From contig JACJXC010000010.1 of the NCBI GenBank assembly GCA_020636835.1, positions 1 through 27,689 of the forward strand: a stretch of DNA of 27,689 nt, given 5' to 3'. Origin of the DNA: Bacteroidales bacterium (GTDB taxonomy: Bacteria > Bacteroidota > Bacteroidia > Bacteroidales > Tenuifilaceae). Every line of letters begins with the position of its first letter. The stretch's first letter is position 1. Below the pieces are notes generated by a model, which did not search any database, was not told the origin of the DNA, and saw only the letters and a list, made by a program, of their open reading frames with translations. Shown one piece after another: positions 24,340 through 27,689 of this stretch. Position numbers and translations under genes: made by a program.

Positions 24340-26985
24340 TTGAGCTCAATTTCACTGACAAAAATAAGACTAAAATTGCATTTCAGATTACTATTACTCT
24401 GTATAATTATTAACCATGCAGTTGGTTTTGCCAACAGTGTATGTATTCCTACCACAACAATTGCACCAATAAGCCAATTGTCCGACACCCTCAACACCCC
24501 CGATACCTTGAAATCATCGCAAAAGAAGGAATCGGCCCTGGATCAACCAATCTTTACAAATGCCTCCGACTCCACCATTTACTCGCTCGACGGAAAAACA
24601 GCCTATCTGTACGGCAACGCAGTGGTAACATACGATAATCTGGAGCTAAAGGCCCAGTACATCGAATTCGACATGCAAAAGAAACAAGCATTTGCCTGTG
24701 GACTCCCCGATAGCACTGGGAAAATCATTGGCAAACCCGTTTTTAAAGAAGGTAGCCAAAGTTATCAAATGGATAGCATACACTACAACTTCGAATCGAA
24801 ACGGGCTAAAATTAATGGGGTTATCACGGAACAATCAGGTGGCTTTATGCACAGTGAGGTTACAAAAAAGATGGAAAACAACGTGGTTAACATGCTGCAT
24901 GGTAAATATACCACATGCGATTTAGAGCACCCGCATTACTACATTGCCATCACCAAGGGGAAGATGATTCCGGACAAGAAGATCATATCGGGACCAGCCT
25001 ACATCGTGATAGCGGATGTACCCTTCCCAATATTCATTCCGTTTGGTTTTTTCCCATATACAAAGAAAAGAGCGGCAGGAATAATTCTGCCCGAGTTTAA
25101 CGAAGGGGCTAATACCGGGGTTAGCCTCCGGGGACTTGGATTTTACTTTGGCATGGGCGATTACATGGATCAGAAGTTCACCACCGATCTTTACACAACC
25201 GGATCGTGGGCTCTTTATAGTGCCACGAACTACCGGGTGAGGTACAAGTATTCAGGAAGCCTAAATCTGGGAACTTCAACAACCGTAAGCAGCGAAAAAG
25301 GGCTACCCGACTATGCTAAAACCAATGCATTTAGGGTGAACTGGAACCACTCCCAGGATAGCAAGGCCAATCCGAATACTACCTTTCAGGCAAATGTGTC
25401 GTTCAGCACAAGCAACTACTATAAATACAACGCGAAGAGTTTAAACGATGCGCTCACCAACACAATAAACTCAAGTGTATCGTACTCCAAAACGTGGGCA
25501 GGAACACCGTTTAGTTTAAACACATCGTTAAGCCATTCGCAGAACAACATCAACTCAGTGGTTAACATTGGATTTCCTAAGGTTACCTTTAACATGGCCA
25601 GAATATACCCGTTCAAACAAAAAGTAAGCACTGGCACAGCGAAATGGTACGAAAAAATAGGGCTCAGCCTAACAACCAACCTCAACAACAGCGTGGAGGT
25701 TAAGGAGAGTAATCTATTTAAAAAATCAGTGGTTGATAGCATGCGAAACGGTATGAAGCACGACATTCCGCTTTCCACATCGTTTAACATGCTCAAATTT
25801 ATCACGGTAAGCCCCGGCGTATCGTACTCCGAGTACTGGTACATCAAAACCATCGAAAAGCACTGGGATCCTTATACCCAAACCGTGGCAGTTGATACTA
25901 TTAACGGATTCAAACGCGGTTACCAGTACGGCCCTTCGGTATCGATGAGCACCAAGGTTTACGGAACGTTTCAATTCAAAAAGACATCAAAAGTACAGGC
26001 TATCCGACATGTTATTACACCTTCGGTATCGCTAAGCTATAAACCCGACTTCGCGGATCCCAAGTACGGATTTTACAAAAAGGTTCAAAAAGGAACAAAT
26101 GGCGCCGTGGAGAACTACTCTATTTTCAGCAACGGAATTCTTGGAGGGCCTCAGGCTGGCGAATCGGGATCCATATCGTTTGCCCTTAACAATATGCTGG
26201 AGATGAAGGTGCGATCCGATAAGGATACCGCAAATCCCGTTCGAAAAATAAAAATTTTGGAAGGGCTGAGTTTCAATACCTCGTACAATATGCTAGCCGA
26301 CTCGCTGAACTGGTCTGACATCTCGGTTAGCGGTCGCACAAACCTACTGGATAAGGTTAACATTAATTTTAGCGGAGGATTCTGCCCCTACGCAATAAAC
26401 GCAGCGGGTACCAAAATAAACCAGTACGAGTACAACAATAGCGGAAAATTCGCCCGTTTCACCAGGGGATCGGTGGGCTTAGACTTTTCGCTCAGCAGCA
26501 GCGCCAAAAATGGGCAGCAAGGAGGCAGCGGGGGAAGCAAACCTGGCGGTATATCGGGACTACCCGGAGATTCTCCCGGAGGAATCGCTTCCGACGGATC
26601 CAATTTCGGAGAGTCGATGAGTTCGCAGTACGGAACCGACTATGTTGACTTTAGCGTGCCATGGAGCCTAAATTTCAGGTATACGCTGTCGTACTCAAAA
26701 CCCGCCTACGAAACCACAATAACCCAAACAGCCAGCCTCTCGGGCGAATTAAGCCTAACCCCGAAACTAAGGATTGGATTCAGCACAAACTACGATATTA
26801 AGAACAAGCAGCTCACCTCCACATCGCTCAACTTTTTCAGGGATCTGCACTGCTGGGAAATGCGTATGACAATAGTACCCCTAGGATACTATAAGAGTTT
26901 CAGCTTCCAGATCAACGTTAAATCGTCGATGCTACAGGATTTAAAATACAACAAGCGCGAAAGCTACCTCGACAAGATCGAATAA
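24340..26985 (+). CDS. lptD: LptD-like outer-membrane LPS assembly protein
   Basis: The 881-residue protein (from TTG 24340) has a signal peptide ending near residue 32 and an OstA/LptA-like domain at about 75-230 (KTAYLYGNAVVTYDNLELKAQYIEFD...). A long beta-barrel with many short amphipathic strands follows to the C-terminus. LptD forms the outer-membrane port that inserts lipopolysaccharide. A Gly/Ser-rich low-complexity loop lies at about 725-765. No ATG is available at the 5' end: the candidates are TTG 24340 and TTG 24376. TAGTTTTG at 24335-24342 resembles a -7 box and overlaps the first TTG, which favours the shorter form; that form also gives a compact signal peptide MHFRLLLLCIIINHAVGFA. 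The true start is unsettled. Confidence 0.88.
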   Translation: MSSISLTKIRLKLHFRLLLLCIIINHAVGFANSVCIPTTTIAPISQLSDTLNTPDTLKSSQKKESALDQPIFTNASDSTIYSLDGKTAYLYGNAVVTYDNLELKAQYIEFDMQKKQAFACGLPDSTGKIIGKPVFKEGSQSYQMDSIHYNFESKRAKINGVITEQSGGFMHSEVTKKMENNVVNMLHGKYTTCDLEHPHYYIAITKGKMIPDKKIISGPAYIVIADVPFPIFIPFGFFPYTKKRAAGIILPEFNEGANTGVSLRGLGFYFGMGDYMDQKFTTDLYTTGSWALYSATNYRVRYKYSGSLNLGTSTTVSSEKGLPDYAKTNAFRVNWNHSQDSKANPNTTFQANVSFSTSNYYKYNAKSLNDALTNTINSSVSYSKTWAGTPFSLNTSLSHSQNNINSVVNIGFPKVTFNMARIYPFKQKVSTGTAKWYEKIGLSLTTNLNNSVEVKESNLFKKSVVDSMRNGMKHDIPLSTSFNMLKFITVSPGVSYSEYWYIKTIEKHWDPYTQTVAVDTINGFKRGYQYGPSVSMSTKVYGTFQFKKTSKVQAIRHVITPSVSLSYKPDFADPKYGFYKKVQKGTNGAVENYSIFSNGILGGPQAGESGSISFALNNMLEMKVRSDKDTANPVRKIKILEGLSFNTSYNMLADSLNWSDISVSGRTNLLDKVNINFSGGFCPYAINAAGTKINQYEYNNSGKFARFTRGSVGLDFSLSSSAKNGQQGGSGGSKPGGISGLPGDSPGGIASDGSNFGESMSSQYGTDYVDFSVPWSLNFRYTLSYSKPAYETTITQTASLSGELSLTPKLRIGFSTNYDIKNKQLTSTSLNFFRDLHCWEMRMTIVPLGYYKSFSFQINVKSSMLQDLKYNKRESYLDKIE

Positions 26986-27015
26986 CACTATATCAACCAT
27001 CAAAATTTCTCTACC

Positions 27016-27393
27016 ATGAAAAAAATAATCAACACCGAGCATGCTCCTAAAGCCGTAGGGCCATACAGCCAAGCCGTTGAGGCAAATGGTTTGATTTTTA
27101 TCTCCGGGCAAATTCCAATTATCCCCAAAACCAGCAGCGTTGTTGAGGGTGGAATACAGGAACAAACCGAGCAAGTGCTTAAAAACATTGGAGCAATACT
27201 TAACGAGGCCGGATTAAACTACAGCAATGTGGTTAAAACCACATGCCTACTAAGCGACATGAATAACTTTGCCGCAATGAATGAGGTTTACGCCAAATAC
27301 TTCACCGTTGATATGCCTGCCCGCGCAGCATTTGGAGTTGTAAAACTCCCTTTAGGGGTGCTCGTGGAAATTGAATGCATTGCCACCCGGTAA
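27016..27393 (+). CDS. ridA: RidA family reactive intermediate deaminase
   Basis: The 125-residue cytosolic protein has the YjgF/YER057c/UK114 fold, with GPYSQAVEANGLIFISGQIPI near 15-35 and the C-terminal MPARAAFGVVKLPLGVLVEIECIA. The latter includes the conserved active-site Arg of the RidA group. It hydrolyses 2-aminoacrylate and related enamine/imine products of PLP enzymes, protecting those enzymes. The length is typical of a trimer-forming member. It starts 30 bases after the LptD-like gene and is probably co-transcribed with it. A strong bidirectional terminator follows directly. Confidence 0.95.
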   Translation: MKKIINTEHAPKAVGPYSQAVEANGLIFISGQIPIIPKTSSVVEGGIQEQTEQVLKNIGAILNEAGLNYSNVVKTTCLLSDMNNFAAMNEVYAKYFTVDMPARAAFGVVKLPLGVLVEIECIATR

Positions 27394-27396
27394 AAT

Positions 27397-27424
27397 AAAA
27401 AAACCCGCAAAAGCGGGTTTTTTT
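27397..27424. terminator. Bidirectional terminator between ridA and rplI
   Basis: AAACCCGC (27401-27408) and GCGGGTTT (27413-27420) form an 8-bp stem around an AAAA loop. It has a T-run to 27424 on the plus strand and an equivalent A-run from 27397, which becomes T on the minus strand. It serves the convergent ridA and rplI transcripts. Confidence 0.92.
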
Positions 27425-27447
27425 ATATCGTTATACTTCACACGTAA

Positions 27448-27689
27448 CTACTCGGAAACAACCTCAAACTCGATTGCAACCTTAACCTCGCGGTGAAGTT
27501 TAATTTCGGCAGTATAGCTACCAACTTCCTTAATCTGATCCTCTTTCAGGCTAATAACCTTGCGGTCAACATCAAATCCTTTTTGAGCCAAAGCCTCAGC
27601 AATTTGAATGGTATTAACCGATCCGAAGATTTTGCCAGTAGAGCTGGTTTTTGCTCCAATGGTAAGCTTAAGACCCTGCATTTTGCCAG
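27448..27689 (-). CDS. rplI: Ribosomal protein L9, C-terminal part (cut by the window edge)
   Basis: About 80 residues of the C-terminal half are present; the N-terminal half lies outside the window. The pattern AKMQGLKLTIGAKTSSTGKIFGSVNTIQIAEALAQ and the later VISLKEDQIKEVGSYTAEIKLHREVKVAIEFEVV match the L9 C-terminal domain. L9 is a large-subunit protein that binds 23S rRNA near the L1 stalk base. The methionine at 27681 is internal, not the start, because upstream codons (Lys, Ala) continue the frame. It usually follows rpsF and rpsR, expected just beyond the right edge. Confidence 0.95.
   Translation of the reverse strand, partial: GKMQGLKLTIGAKTSSTGKIFGSVNTIQIAEALAQKGFDVDRKVISLKEDQIKEVGSYTAEIKLHREVKVAIEFEVVSE

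Noticed and set aside
26500..26620. Gly/Ser-rich segment in the LptD-like gene as a possible insertion or assembly artefact
   Set aside because: The frame stays intact, base use matches the surroundings, and low-complexity loops in barrel proteins are common.

Overview
The window looks like a chromosomal segment from a member of the Bacteroidota, probably the order Bacteroidales. Three things point there. Several genes have the phylum's promoter pattern (TTTG, about 19-22 bases, then TAnnTTTG). Several families are typical of the phylum: a DUF4831 lipoprotein, a POT peptide transporter opening MFKNHPKG, an RRM protein with an Arg/Gly tail, a TonB receptor with a carboxypeptidase-like N-terminal domain, and an LptD-like barrel beside an amidase and an MCE protein. 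Shine-Dalgarno-like spacers are also generally lacking. The genus cannot be named from the sequence. No mobile element, CRISPR array, tRNA or rRNA was seen; this is mostly core-genome housekeeping DNA.

Layout. 0.2-5.3 kb: pepD dipeptidase (-), a secreted thioredoxin-like protein (+), then a two-gene minus-strand unit of the fused NAD(P)H-hydrate repair enzyme and a DUF4831 lipoprotein. 5.4-7.75 kb: a POT peptide transporter and an RRM protein, each with its own promoter and terminator. 7.85-9.15 kb: a small membrane-anchored protein and a nitroreductase, both on the minus strand. 9.3-11.9 kb: a beta-helix lipoprotein and a secreted endonuclease/exonuclease/phosphatase-fold protein.

12.07-16.06 kb is the clearest functional unit: a promoter, a TPP riboswitch, a TonB-dependent receptor, PnuT and thiamine pyrophosphokinase. 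Together they would take thiamine across the outer membrane, across the inner membrane, and trap it as TPP, which shuts the operon off through the riboswitch. A perfect 13-bp hairpin sits between the first two genes, and the 3' part of the receptor gene is much more AT-rich than its 5' part.

16.1-20.1 kb: a KAS III-type ketoacyl synthase, a short TatD-type hydrolase, TcdA (ct6A tRNA modification) and, convergent to it, a CapA-family protein. 20.2-21.65 kb: dnaA (-), with a terminator whose U-tract is shared with the capA promoter. A 329-base AT-rich gap upstream of dnaA has only degenerate DnaA-box-like sites.

22.0-27.4 kb is an envelope block: an MCE/MlaD-type protein and a periplasmic amidase (-), divergent from an LptD-like protein with a non-ATG start, followed by ridA. 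The window ends inside rplI (ribosomal protein L9, -), which shares a bidirectional terminator with ridA.

No clearly new biological system was found. The most useful leads are regulatory or compositional: the thiamine operon's leader and intercistronic hairpin, the compositional break in the receptor, the overlapping dnaA terminator and capA promoter, and the compact divergent start of the LptD-like gene.
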